NCBI RefSeq assembly: GCF_900116365.1
Contig: NZ_FPAG01000006.1
Span: 186,001-250,000, forward strand
Source of the DNA: Zhouia amylolytica
GTDB lineage: Bacteria; Bacteroidota; Bacteroidia; Flavobacteriales; Flavobacteriaceae
Direction: 5' to 3'
DNA: 64,000 nt
The notes beneath the pieces are model-generated. The model did not search any database and was not told the DNA's origin. It saw only the letters and a list, made by a program, of their open reading frames with translations. This document shows, one piece after another, positions 55,929 to 64,000 of this stretch; positions within the stretch are counted from its first letter, which is position 1, and each line of letters begins with the position of its first letter. Made by a program: the position numbers and the translations under genes.

Positions 55929-57671
55929 TTACATATCGAATTTATATGAAACACCTGCTAACACCTGAAAACCTTGTACCATGTAGTTAGACCAACGGGT
56001 GTATTCATTATTTGCAATATTATTTGCTTTGAGGTATACAGAAAACTGATCATTGATGCGATATCCTGCCTTTGCATTAATGTCAAAGAAGCTGTCAAGA
56101 TCCACTACCTGCATATTAAATGTCTCTCCGGGGTTTGTGCCTGTATCTTGTCTGAAAAGCCCTGAACGTTCACCAGTGTAGAAGATGTTAGCTCCCAGAA
56201 ACCACTTATTGTTTATCTGGTAATCCATAAATAAAGAACCTTTAATACTCGGCAGGTTCCAGGCCTCTTCTTCATCATCTGTATTGTAGTCTAATATTTC
56301 AGCATTTATTCCTAATTGAAAATCTCTGTTTACATCAACGCTGATTTCTCCAAAAACTGAAATGGTAGTTATGTCATCATATATGAGTCCGAAAGAATTC
56401 GCATAAGCATACCCTTCAGTATTATAATTTATGGTGCCCGTTTCCGGATTCATGGCAAAGAGCGGTTTGTTTGACTCGTTGATATAAGATCCTCTGAGGT
56501 TGTAACTTAAGTTCGGTAAAAACTTCCCCTTTACTCCCACATACCCATCATATGTTTTGTCTGTTGGTAGAATATTTAATGTTGGGGAAATGTATGGGTT
56601 TTCCTCTTGAAAACCATGATAAGAATTTTGCTTCAAATCGCCTTCAAGGCCACCGTATACCGTTACATATTCTTGGACTAACCTATATGAAGCAGTAATA
56701 TTTGGATAGAAGTAAATATCGCTGTCGCTATTTTCTATATCAAATTTATAGGCAACCGTAGCTCCCAGGTTCACAGTTAAGTCATCTTTTAAAATGACCA
56801 AATTAGGCGAGGCCTTGGTGATTAGATTGCTGTATTTAAGCTGTTCTGTGGTGTAGTAGTTGCGATCGAATTTACCGTTTAGGTAATCAAGGGAAAGGTT
56901 GAGGTTGATCCATTCTTCTCCAACCGGAAGCTCAAATTTTGGATTTAATACGATGTTGCTCTCTCCCGAGCTAAAGGCATCAAAAAAGTATCTTAAGCTT
57001 ACATCCCCTCCCGTGAAGAAAGAATCTTCAATAACTAAATCGGCACCTAAATTCGCAGTATAGTAACTTTGTTTTTCATCGATACTGTTAAGGGTCGATT
57101 CATCGTAAAATCCTAAAGGAACACCATACCAGTTATATAATTGATGGCTAAATCCACCCTCTACACCCCAATCAATATAACGATCGTCTCTATTGTATGC
57201 AGCAGCTAATTTTGTTTTGAAAAACTTATCATCCAATTCAACCCCATCAATACCACCTTGTGAAGAATGGTGGTTTAATGAAAAATCTAAAGTTTCGTCT
57301 CTGTTTAAAGCGCGACTTGTATAGAAATCTGCCGTAGCATTATTGTAATTCCCAACTGCCAGCGATGCATAAGAATTATAAACGGATTCTCTTGGAGCTC
57401 GTTTTAACCCTGTTGCTTTACCTTTGGCGGGTACAAAAGTCGACGCTACCGGTACTGAAAATATATTATACGATATTTTCTTTTTGGCTGCCGTTACAGA
57501 GTCATCTAATCTCGGTGTTTCTTTAATTTTAAAGGCATCTGATAATGTCGGAGAATATGGTTTAACAACATTCACCACTTCAGTTCCAATATTTTTTTCT
57601 TTCTCTTTCTCTTGAGAAAGCAGTGTAGATGAAGTTGAAAGTATAATTAGGGTTATGAATAGCTTTCGCAT
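55929..57671 (-). CDS. TonB-dependent-receptor-like beta-barrel without a plug
   Basis: A 580-residue outer-membrane barrel. Signal peptide (1-20) is followed by a short acidic-basic segment and TEVVNVVKPYSPTLSDAFKIK, where a TonB-dependent receptor would start its plug. No plug signature (no LRGG-like or DGIxxxG element) follows; beta-strand repeats begin near residue 95. The C-terminal half has YRINDQFSVYLKANNIANNEYTRW, typical of TonB-receptor barrels. It is shorter than usual receptors. It follows the TPR gene after 45 bp on the same strand, so the two probably form one functional unit. Confidence 0.78.
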   Translation of the reverse strand: MRKLFITLIILSTSSTLLSQEKEKEKNIGTEVVNVVKPYSPTLSDAFKIKETPRLDDSVTAAKKKISYNIFSVPVASTFVPAKGKATGLKRAPRESVYNSYASLAVGNYNNATADFYTSRALNRDETLDFSLNHHSSQGGIDGVELDDKFFKTKLAAAYNRDDRYIDWGVEGGFSHQLYNWYGVPLGFYDESTLNSIDEKQSYYTANLGADLVIEDSFFTGGDVSLRYFFDAFSSGESNIVLNPKFELPVGEEWINLNLSLDYLNGKFDRNYYTTEQLKYSNLITKASPNLVILKDDLTVNLGATVAYKFDIENSDSDIYFYPNITASYRLVQEYVTVYGGLEGDLKQNSYHGFQEENPYISPTLNILPTDKTYDGYVGVKGKFLPNLSYNLRGSYINESNKPLFAMNPETGTINYNTEGYAYANSFGLIYDDITTISVFGEISVDVNRDFQLGINAEILDYNTDDEEEAWNLPSIKGSLFMDYQINNKWFLGANIFYTGERSGLFRQDTGTNPGETFNMQVVDLDSFFDINAKAGYRINDQFSVYLKANNIANNEYTRWSNYMVQGFQVLAGVSYKFDM

Positions 57672-57716
57672 ACGACGTAAAATTTTTAAATCAATCTATT
57701 TTTATAAAACGTGCCA

Positions 57717-60700
57717 TTAATCTTGATCGTTTGGAGATACTGATGAGTTTCTCAACGATTCCTGAGTTTTAATTTTTTGAAGCTCAGTTTCTGCTTCCTC
57801 AACAATTTCGGAGTAAGTCGCGAAATTGGTGATTACATTTTCTAGTATGTATGTAGCTTGAAAAGCGTCATCGAGAGCATGGAAGTTCTTAGCCATAATA
57901 ATAAGTCCTTTGGCTCCAAATTCTTTATATCCTGCATAATCTTTCGCCAGTTTTTGAACAGCAGTATTAGAAGCTTCGTACAACCCGTCCTTATTTTTAA
58001 AGTATGCATCGTAGTAAAGAGCCTCCGCAGCTAATGCTCCTGTAGCAATTTTTTGTACCTCCTGATAGGCAGTTTTCGCCAAATCTTCATTATTGGTTTT
58101 AATGGCTGAGCGGGCAATCATTATTTGAGCATCACTTTTAATTCTATTGTCTATTTTTGGATTGCTCAGTACTTTTTTTGCATAAGTGAGAGTTTCACTG
58201 TAATTCCCCAAATCATAATTGATTTTCATTAGGTTCGATTGTGCAAAAGTTATATTTTGAGGGTAATCGGCCTGTGTTTCTAATTGTTTTAATACAGGGA
58301 TGGCAGCTTCTTTTTGTTCATTGTCGATATATATTTGACTTAATCTGGCCAGGGCTTGTTCTGTAAATTCATTTCTGTCTTTAATTACATTTTTATAATG
58401 TGGAATTGATTTTTCAGGTTCACCTGTATTGAAATAAGATTGAGCTAAATAGAAATTTGCATTTAAAGCATGGCCTCCGTTAGGGAATTGTTTTAAATAA
58501 TCTTCGAATCCTTTAATTGAGGCTTTGGTTTCACCTTGAACAAACTTACGTTCCGCAGATTCATACGCCGCATTTTCAATTTCGCTATCTGAAATTTCAA
58601 CAAAATCTAACTGCTTTACCCAGTTGGCATATTCATTTACGCGTCCTTCATCGACATAAATCATTTTAGCCGTAGAGACTGCTTGAACTGCTTCTTGGGT
58701 GTCCGGATAGTTTTTAACGACCTGTTTGAATTTTATAAGAGCATCACTGTTCTGACCCCCATTATAATATACAAGTCCTTCTTTGAGTATTGCTTTGGGA
58801 ACATACGAGCTCATTCTGTATTCTTCAGCCAGTTTATTGTAAGCGGCAATTCCTTTACTTGTTTGATTGTTATTCACATAAGTATTTCCCAGTTCGTAAT
58901 AGGCATCATCCCTCAATGTAGATTTAGGATAATTGCTTACAAATTTTTCGAGTTCATCAATTTTTTGACTCGTTCTGTCTACGAAGCCATAACTAATGGC
59001 TTTTTGAAAGTGAGCATAATCGGTGTCAGCTTCGTTTAATGTAATTGCTTGGTTGTAAAATTCCATTGCAGGCCAGTATTTACTGGTTACAAAATGACTG
59101 TCCCCAAGCCTGAGGTAGGCATCGTTTAAACGCTGTAGGTCTTGCTTTTCTTTGGTAGTATATTTTTTAAAATATGCAATGGCCTGATCGTAATTCTTTT
59201 GCTTGAAATAAGCATACCCTAAATTATAAAATAAGTGTTTGTATTCGGGTGTTGAAGTGGATGCAGAGTTTTGTTCAAATTGTTTAAATCCAACCACTGC
59301 TTCTGAATACTTGTTTAGAATATAATCTGCTTCTGCATTCCAGAAAGTTGCTCTTGCCGTAAAAGATTGGTCTTGAGCTTCTTTAAGAGATTTGTCAAAA
59401 TAATCAATGGCTTCTTGATAGTTTCCGTCATTCAAAAGTTCAAGTCCACGGTAAAATGCCACTTTCTGATAGGTGGTTTTGCTACTAAAATTTCTATTCT
59501 TTTCCAGAAGTTCCAGTGCAGCATCATAATTCTTTGAAGTAATATATGAATCCACCAGGAGTTCCTGTATCTCCTGTTTGTTAGGGCTGTCAGGGTAATT
59601 GTTTATAAAGTTTGTGAGTACCTGAGGTACATTTTCATAAGGGTTTCCTATTTCGTAACTCAGCTTGGCATAGTTAAGGGCGGCGTCTTTTTGAATTTGA
59701 GCTTCGAAATTCATTTGTGAAGCATTTTTAAAAGCATTTAAGGCTTGTTGCTTCTTGTCGGTTTTAATGTAACATTCAGCAAGGTGATAATATGCGTTTT
59801 GAGCAACGGGATCGTTTCCGTCAATGATTTTATTAAATTGCCCAATAGCATTTTCAAAATCATTTTGTTTGTAATATGCATATCCAAGCTGATAGAAGTC
59901 TACGTTATTCCATTTGCCGCTTTTACCTTTGTATTCTTTTAAGTACGGAATGGCTTCATTATATTGTTGTAGATTAAAATAACTTTCTCCAATAATTTTA
60001 TTAAGCTCTGACTTCTCTTTTGGGTCAGCTTTAGGTAATTGTTCCTGGGCCAATGCAATAGCCTTTTTGAAGTCTCCTTTTTTGAAGTTCATGTCGGCTT
60101 GATAATAAGAGAGCTTGTCATTTAAATTGTCATTGCCGGAGACTTGACTGAAATAAGAGTCGGCTTCACCATAGTTGTCACTTTCGTAAGCAATATATCC
60201 GATATAATATTTTGCTTGTGAACCATATTCTTCTGAAGTAATAACCTGATTAAGGTAGGATTTTGCGTCTTTATATTTTCTGGCTTTAAACAAAGAGTAG
60301 CCCTTTTTAAAATTAAAGGTTTCTCTTTCGCTATAGCTCATGCTTTGGTCTTCAGCTTTGTCAAACCATTTGAGTGCATTGGCATATTTACCCTGATCAA
60401 AATAATAATTGGCAACATCTATAAAGGCTGAATTACGTTTGGTAGATGTAGGGTAGGTGTCAACAAAGTTTTCCATCAATCGCTCAGCTCCCAGTTGATT
60501 TAGCCTGATAGCAGCATTCGCAATATAATAGGAGCAATTTGCCTTGGTTTCAATATCGGTGGTTTTTTCCTGAACTTCACTAAAAATTCTCTGTGAAGCC
60601 TGATATTGACGTTCATTGTATAATTCCAGTGCTTTTAGGTAATTCTTAGAGGGGTTGGTATAGATGGCCGATTCTTGAGCGAATCCGGAAAGCGATATTG

Positions 60701-60737
60701 TAATAATAGAAAGGTAAGCAAGTTTACGAATCTTCAT
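57717..60737 (-). CDS. large tetratricopeptide-repeat protein, exported
   Basis: A 1006-residue protein with a signal peptide (MKIRKLAYLSIITISLSGFAQ) and TPR units along nearly its whole length. Typical repeats are YYIANAAIRLNQ, FKKGYSLFKARKYKDAKSYLNQV, YYQLGYAYYKQNDFENAI and LGYAYFKQKNYDQAI. TPR arrays are protein-binding scaffolds; in this position the protein is probably periplasmic and could hold the barrel encoded directly downstream. It starts a minus-strand operon, divergent from the 61119 metalloprotease across 381 bp. Confidence 0.9.
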   Translation of the reverse strand: MKIRKLAYLSIITISLSGFAQESAIYTNPSKNYLKALELYNERQYQASQRIFSEVQEKTTDIETKANCSYYIANAAIRLNQLGAERLMENFVDTYPTSTKRNSAFIDVANYYFDQGKYANALKWFDKAEDQSMSYSERETFNFKKGYSLFKARKYKDAKSYLNQVITSEEYGSQAKYYIGYIAYESDNYGEADSYFSQVSGNDNLNDKLSYYQADMNFKKGDFKKAIALAQEQLPKADPKEKSELNKIIGESYFNLQQYNEAIPYLKEYKGKSGKWNNVDFYQLGYAYYKQNDFENAIGQFNKIIDGNDPVAQNAYYHLAECYIKTDKKQQALNAFKNASQMNFEAQIQKDAALNYAKLSYEIGNPYENVPQVLTNFINNYPDSPNKQEIQELLVDSYITSKNYDAALELLEKNRNFSSKTTYQKVAFYRGLELLNDGNYQEAIDYFDKSLKEAQDQSFTARATFWNAEADYILNKYSEAVVGFKQFEQNSASTSTPEYKHLFYNLGYAYFKQKNYDQAIAYFKKYTTKEKQDLQRLNDAYLRLGDSHFVTSKYWPAMEFYNQAITLNEADTDYAHFQKAISYGFVDRTSQKIDELEKFVSNYPKSTLRDDAYYELGNTYVNNNQTSKGIAAYNKLAEEYRMSSYVPKAILKEGLVYYNGGQNSDALIKFKQVVKNYPDTQEAVQAVSTAKMIYVDEGRVNEYANWVKQLDFVEISDSEIENAAYESAERKFVQGETKASIKGFEDYLKQFPNGGHALNANFYLAQSYFNTGEPEKSIPHYKNVIKDRNEFTEQALARLSQIYIDNEQKEAAIPVLKQLETQADYPQNITFAQSNLMKINYDLGNYSETLTYAKKVLSNPKIDNRIKSDAQIMIARSAIKTNNEDLAKTAYQEVQKIATGALAAEALYYDAYFKNKDGLYEASNTAVQKLAKDYAGYKEFGAKGLIIMAKNFHALDDAFQATYILENVITNFATYSEIVEEAETELQKIKTQESLRNSSVSPNDQD

Positions 60738-61118
60738 GAAACTCTTCTTTTAAATTTAGGATCAAATATAGGATAACAGTCACACTAATAACGCAATATT
60801 TCTAAGATAATTATACAATCAAAATGGTTGTTATCCACTTTTTTCAAACTGCAATAGATTTTTTTAATTGAATAGCAGGGTTGTCTTGAATAAAACCGCC
60901 TTTTCAAGACGTTCTAATACTTCGTTTTACTACCTAATTAGCAGTATTTTTCTTCTTTTTTATGAAAAAACAGGTTGTTAATTTAGTGTTAATCAAATAT
61001 TATTTTGTATAATTCACTTCCGTAATTAATTGAAAGATATTTAATTACGATATATTTTAATTATTGTAAATGTATGTTATAGGATAAAATAAGAAACCAA
61101 TAATAACTTTATATAACT
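60738..61118. other. 381-bp divergent intergenic region
   Basis: No gene or RNA is apparent. A perfect 8-bp hairpin, GTCTTGAA (60883-60890) with TTCAAGAC (60903-60910) around a 12-base loop, lies in the middle. The right half is very AT-rich and should carry the promoter of the 61119 gene, but no exact TAnnTTTG was found there. Confidence 0.5.
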
Positions 61119-62708
61119 ATGAAAACTAAATTTTATTTAAAAACTGTTTGTCTGTTTGCGCTTCTATTCATTGTTTCATGTTCTAAGGACCAATTCTCGG
61201 AAACGGAAGAAGTGTTAGTGCCTGAAGCCGTTGGAAAGCCTGTCGGCAATGAATGGGAGGATAACCCTTATAAACTCAATGTGGTTTATTTTGTTCCCAA
61301 TGATATGACTCCTGTTTCAAACTATGAATCCCGTATTGAGGAGATTATGTTTGACGCTCAGGAGTTTTTTGCTGTAAATCTTGACAGGGAAGGTTATGGC
61401 AGGACTTCCTTTGGGTTGAACATTCGCAAGAATAATGGTAAGCTCAACATCATAACGGTTAATGGCCAACAAGGAAAAAGTGCCTATCCTTATAGTGGTG
61501 GCGGTGGTACCGTGATTAATGAGTTAGAAGCTTATTTCAATCAGCATCCTAATGAAAAGAAAAGTGAGCATACGCTTGTATTTTTGCCCTCTACTTCCGG
61601 CGATCCATTAAATCCCGGAGGTGTTCCATTTTATGGCTTAGGAAAATATTGTTTCGCTTTAGATTACGAATATTTTGATTTACAATATTTAGGTGAAAAT
61701 ACCAATCTGGGCGACTTAGCGACTAAATGGATCGGTGGGATGGTTCATGAATTAGGACATGGACTCAATGCTCCGCATAATAAAGAGTGGAGTAGTTTAC
61801 AGGCAACTTTAGGAACTGCTTTAATGGGATCTGGTAATTTTTCATATGGTAAAAATCCAACTTTTATTACAGCTTCTAATGCTTCGATTTTTGCAAATTC
61901 ACAACCATTTAGAAATGATACCAGATCCGATTGGTATTCTGGTGTTACTGCTAATATTACAAAGTTGAAAGGAAGTGTTCAAAATAATAAGATTGTTATT
62001 TCTGGTAATTTCAGCTCTTCAGGAACGGTATCCGCGATTAATGTATGGCATGATCCGTATCCTGCCGGTGGTAATAAAGATTATGACGCACCATCCTTCA
62101 CCTCAATCCCCATTGGTTCGGATAGTTTATACATTGAGAGTCCCCTGTCTGAATTTTATAATTTGGATGGTCAGTATCAACTTAGGATCGGATTTATCCA
62201 TGAAAATGGCTCTCGTGTTACCAGAGCTTACGAGTATGAGTTTGTAAATGGCGTTCCTAATATAGAGGTGATTAACACGAAAGATTTATTGGACAGATCA
62301 GCATGGTCCATTATTGAGGTAGACAGTGAAGAAGATACCGGAGCTGCTTCTCAAATGTTAGATGGAGACCTGTCGTCTGTTTGGCATACGGAATGGAAGA
62401 GTAGTTTGCCTGATCACCCCCATTATTTTGTTTTAGATATGGGTGTGGTAACATCTGTAAAAGGGTTCGCATTCGAAAACAGGTCCAACTTAAATGGAGC
62501 GATAAAAGATTTTGAAATGTTTAAAAGCGATGATGGTTCAAATTGGACCAGTCTGGGAACTTATAGTTTGAATCAAGTGCAGAATATACAATATGTAGAC
62601 TTGTCGGCTACACAGTCTTTCAGGTATATGAAATTAGTTACCCAAAATTCCCACGGAGATTTCAATTATACCCATTTAGCAGAATTAAACGCTTACAGTG
62701 ATCAGTAA
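61119..62708 (+). CDS. surface metalloprotease lipoprotein with discoidin-like C-terminus
   Basis: A 529-residue lipoprotein (lipobox Cys 21 in IVSCSKD, followed by acidic residues). The zinc motif HELGHGLNAPH (210-220) is of the HExxHxxNxxH kind, giving two zinc His and a third at 220; the catalytic Glu is E211. Residues about 275-380 form a beta-rich middle region. Residues about 391-527 look like a discoidin / F5/8 type C domain (MLDGDLSSVWHTEW, HYFVLDMG, FRYMKLVTQNS), which usually binds glycans or membranes. An extracellular, glycan-attached peptidase is a reasonable reading. It is transcribed alone and ends at a terminator. Confidence 0.82.
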   Translation: MKTKFYLKTVCLFALLFIVSCSKDQFSETEEVLVPEAVGKPVGNEWEDNPYKLNVVYFVPNDMTPVSNYESRIEEIMFDAQEFFAVNLDREGYGRTSFGLNIRKNNGKLNIITVNGQQGKSAYPYSGGGGTVINELEAYFNQHPNEKKSEHTLVFLPSTSGDPLNPGGVPFYGLGKYCFALDYEYFDLQYLGENTNLGDLATKWIGGMVHELGHGLNAPHNKEWSSLQATLGTALMGSGNFSYGKNPTFITASNASIFANSQPFRNDTRSDWYSGVTANITKLKGSVQNNKIVISGNFSSSGTVSAINVWHDPYPAGGNKDYDAPSFTSIPIGSDSLYIESPLSEFYNLDGQYQLRIGFIHENGSRVTRAYEYEFVNGVPNIEVINTKDLLDRSAWSIIEVDSEEDTGAASQMLDGDLSSVWHTEWKSSLPDHPHYFVLDMGVVTSVKGFAFENRSNLNGAIKDFEMFKSDDGSNWTSLGTYSLNQVQNIQYVDLSATQSFRYMKLVTQNSHGDFNYTHLAELNAYSDQ

Positions 62709-62732
62709 AATATTATGAACCTGGTAGTTTTT

Positions 62733-62763
62733 AAAAGCATCAATTAAATTTTGGTGCTTTTTT
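62733..62763 (+). terminator. terminator after the discoidin metalloprotease
   Basis: AAAAGCATCAA (62733-62743) pairs with TTGGTGCTTTT (62751-62761, one G-U) around a seven-base AT loop, followed by more T. It lies 24 bp past the stop. Confidence 0.85.
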
Positions 62764-62858
62764 TAGTTCGTTGAATGAATAGATTTTTATAAAAGAAATT
62801 TGATCACAATTTTTATTAAAATTTATTGTTAGTACATTTACCATGTAATATTTACACT

Positions 62859-63551
62859 ATGAATCAGGACAAAAATCAAATTCTGGAACTTCGGGATGTT
62901 GCAGTTTATCAGCGCGAAAATCTAGTTTTAAGTGAAGTAAACCTAAGTATTGATGAAGGTGAATTTGTGTATTTGATAGGTAAAACAGGAAGTGGTAAGA
63001 GTAGTTTTATGAAGACACTTTATGGTGATTTACCACTAACTCAAGGATCAGGTAGTATTGTTGGGTATGATTTAAAAGGGCTAAAAGAAAAAGATATTCC
63101 TTTTTTAAGAAGAAAACTTGGGGTGGTATTCCAGGATTTTAAATTATTACCTGACAGGAATGTGAATGAGAACCTGATTTTTGTCCTAAAAGCTACGGGG
63201 TGGAAGGACAAGGAGAAAATGAATAAAAAAATAGAAGAGGTGCTGGATAAAGTTGGGATGAAAACCAAAGGCTTCAAATTTCCGCATCAATTGTCTGGGG
63301 GGGAGCAACAGCGTGTTGCTATAGCCAGAGCATTACTGAATGATCCTGAACTGATTTTAGCAGATGAACCTACAGGAAACCTTGATCCTCAAACCAGCGT
63401 TGAGGTGATGAAAGTGTTACAGGATATCAACAAAAATGGAAGAACCATTTTAATGGCAACCCATGATTATGCTTTATTGTTAAAATATCCGTCCAAGACC
63501 TTAAAATGTGACGGGAGTAAGGTTTTTGAAGTGGTACAAAAGAATGTTTAA
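62859..63551 (+). CDS. ftsE: FtsE-type cell-division ABC ATPase
   Basis: An upstream ATG-like start at 62826 would add LVHLPCNIYT, which resembles no family N-terminus; the ATG at 62859 gives [18 protein letters not shown] and 230 residues, normal for FtsE. Walker A is GKTGSGKS (41-48), the signature LSGGEQQ is at 145-151, Walker B is LILADE (165-170) followed by PTGNLDP. FtsE with FtsX activates septal peptidoglycan hydrolysis. ftsX is not adjacent: the next gene is on the opposite strand and overlaps this stop by 4 bp. LolD-type ABC ATPases are similar, so the name is likely but not certain. Confidence 0.82.
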   Translation: MNQDKNQILELRDVAVYQRENLVLSEVNLSIDEGEFVYLIGKTGSGKSSFMKTLYGDLPLTQGSGSIVGYDLKGLKEKDIPFLRRKLGVVFQDFKLLPDRNVNENLIFVLKATGWKDKEKMNKKIEEVLDKVGMKTKGFKFPHQLSGGEQQRVAIARALLNDPELILADEPTGNLDPQTSVEVMKVLQDINKNGRTILMATHDYALLLKYPSKTLKCDGSKVFEVVQKNV

Positions 63552-63790
63552 GCGTCAGTAGCTTTCTTTAACTTAAGTAGGTAAAAACCATTCACTATAA
63601 AAATTGCAAGGTTAGTTATAATGATTGGCCAGGAAGTTTGTAGCATAAAACCGTAAGCCACAAATAAAGCACAGCCAATCATGTTTACAGTTCTTAAGGT
63701 GGTAATGTTTTTCATTAAGAATGACAACAAAACACCAAGGGAGGCAGCATAGCCTACCCATTCGGTAAGTGGTATTGCTAAAATTTCCAT
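63548..63790 (-). CDS. small three-helix membrane protein, YgjV-like
   Basis: An open frame extends to 63856, but that start falls inside a terminator hairpin. The ATG at 63790 gives MEILAIPLTEWVGYAASLGVL, the usual opening of this Bacteroidetes family, and 80 residues. Three hydrophobic segments are visible (YAASLGVLLSFLMKN, MIGCALFVAYGFML, WPIIITNLAIFIVNGFYLL). Database entries of this family are often mislabelled uroporphyrinogen decarboxylase; there is no such enzyme here. The stop overlaps the ftsE stop by 4 bp on the opposite strand. Confidence 0.75.
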   Translation of the reverse strand: MEILAIPLTEWVGYAASLGVLLSFLMKNITTLRTVNMIGCALFVAYGFMLQTSWPIIITNLAIFIVNGFYLLKLKKATDA

Positions 63791-63856
63791 ATGGAAGGTG
63801 TTAAAATGATGGGTTAACAATTCCATTAAAAGTAAGAAGGAAATATATAAAAACAC

Positions 63857-63885
63857 AAAAAATCCCGAATTAACGGGATTTTTTT
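63857..63885 (-). terminator. terminator after typA
   Basis: AAAAAATCCCG (63857-63867) pairs perfectly with CGGGATTTTTT (63874-63884) around AATTAA. The U-run for the minus strand is encoded by the A-tract on its left. It lies 24 bp beyond the typA stop, so it ends that gene and separates it from the small membrane protein. Confidence 0.88.
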
Positions 63886-63908
63886 ATGTTGATTATGATT
63901 GACTGAGA

Positions 63909-64000
63909 TTAACCCAGTTCTTTTTCTCTACGCTTACGTTCATTCTCATCTAAGAATATTTTTCTTAAACGGATCGACTCTGGTGTTACTTCAACATATT
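63909..64000 (-). CDS. typA: translational GTPase TypA (BipA), C-terminal end only
   Basis: Only the last 29 codons and stop are in the window (63909-63998 in frame, gene continues to the right). They read YVEVTPESIRLRKIFLDENE then RKRREKELG, matching the C-terminus of TypA/BipA proteins (TPESIRLRK is diagnostic). TypA is a ribosome-binding GTPase involved in ribosome assembly and stress growth. A perfect terminator follows. Confidence 0.9.
   Translation of the reverse strand, partial: YVEVTPESIRLRKIFLDENERKRREKELG

Overview
The window is a chromosomal segment from a member of Bacteroidota, almost certainly family Flavobacteriaceae. Three things point there: two tandem SusC/SusD outer-membrane pairs, lipoproteins with acidic residues after the lipobox Cys, and promoters of the Bacteroidetes type (TAnnTTTG near -7, in the best case with TTTG 19 bp upstream). 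The DNA is AT-rich, classical Shine-Dalgarno sequences are scarce, and many genes end in strong hairpin terminators. No rRNA, tRNA, CRISPR, transposase or prophage gene was seen.

Layout. 1-1763: the end of a DUF5723-type envelope protein and a secreted two-domain protein. 1764-2191: gene-free, with a short tandem repeat. 2192-5071: rarA, a rhomboid protease and rlmB. 5167-5853: a secreted orphan. 5939-16945: two SusC/SusD systems on the minus strand; the upstream one also carries a DUF5011-type lipoprotein and a lipid-binding-family lipoprotein, and neither has a degradative enzyme. 17425-34612: one long plus-strand run of str, S10, spc and alpha ribosomal genes (rpsL to rplQ, with fusA, secY, infA and rpoA), including two genes under 60 codons, rpmD and rpmJ. 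34709-38551: carA, eno, gltA. 38632-40484: two guanidine-modifying-superfamily enzymes, the second being CtlX. 40523-44071: an Rrf2 regulator, a DUF2061 membrane protein and cysH-cysD-cysN for sulfate assimilation. 44131-47610: marC, two small conserved-type unknowns and argS.

47704-53445: a cell-surface signalling locus (ECF sigma, FecR-type anti-sigma, TonB-dependent receptor with an STN signalling domain) and, divergently, a lipoprotein made of two copies of a Cys-bracketed module and an archaemetzincin-like metalloprotease lipoprotein. 53538-55852: ffh and folD. 55929-60737: a very large TPR protein co-transcribed with a beta-barrel that appears to lack a plug. 61119-62708: a metalloprotease lipoprotein with a discoidin-like C-terminus. 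62859-64000: an FtsE-type ATPase without ftsX beside it, a small membrane protein, and the last 29 codons of typA.

The housekeeping parts are conventional. The parts most likely to hold something little described are the FecIR/receptor locus with its divergent lipoprotein and protease, the TPR/plug-less barrel pair, the palindrome overlapping the cys promoter next to the Rrf2 gene, and several RNA hairpins or inverted repeats at the few wide gaps of the ribosomal run (rpsJ-rplC, rpsN-rpsH, rpsM-rpsK, rpoA-rplQ).
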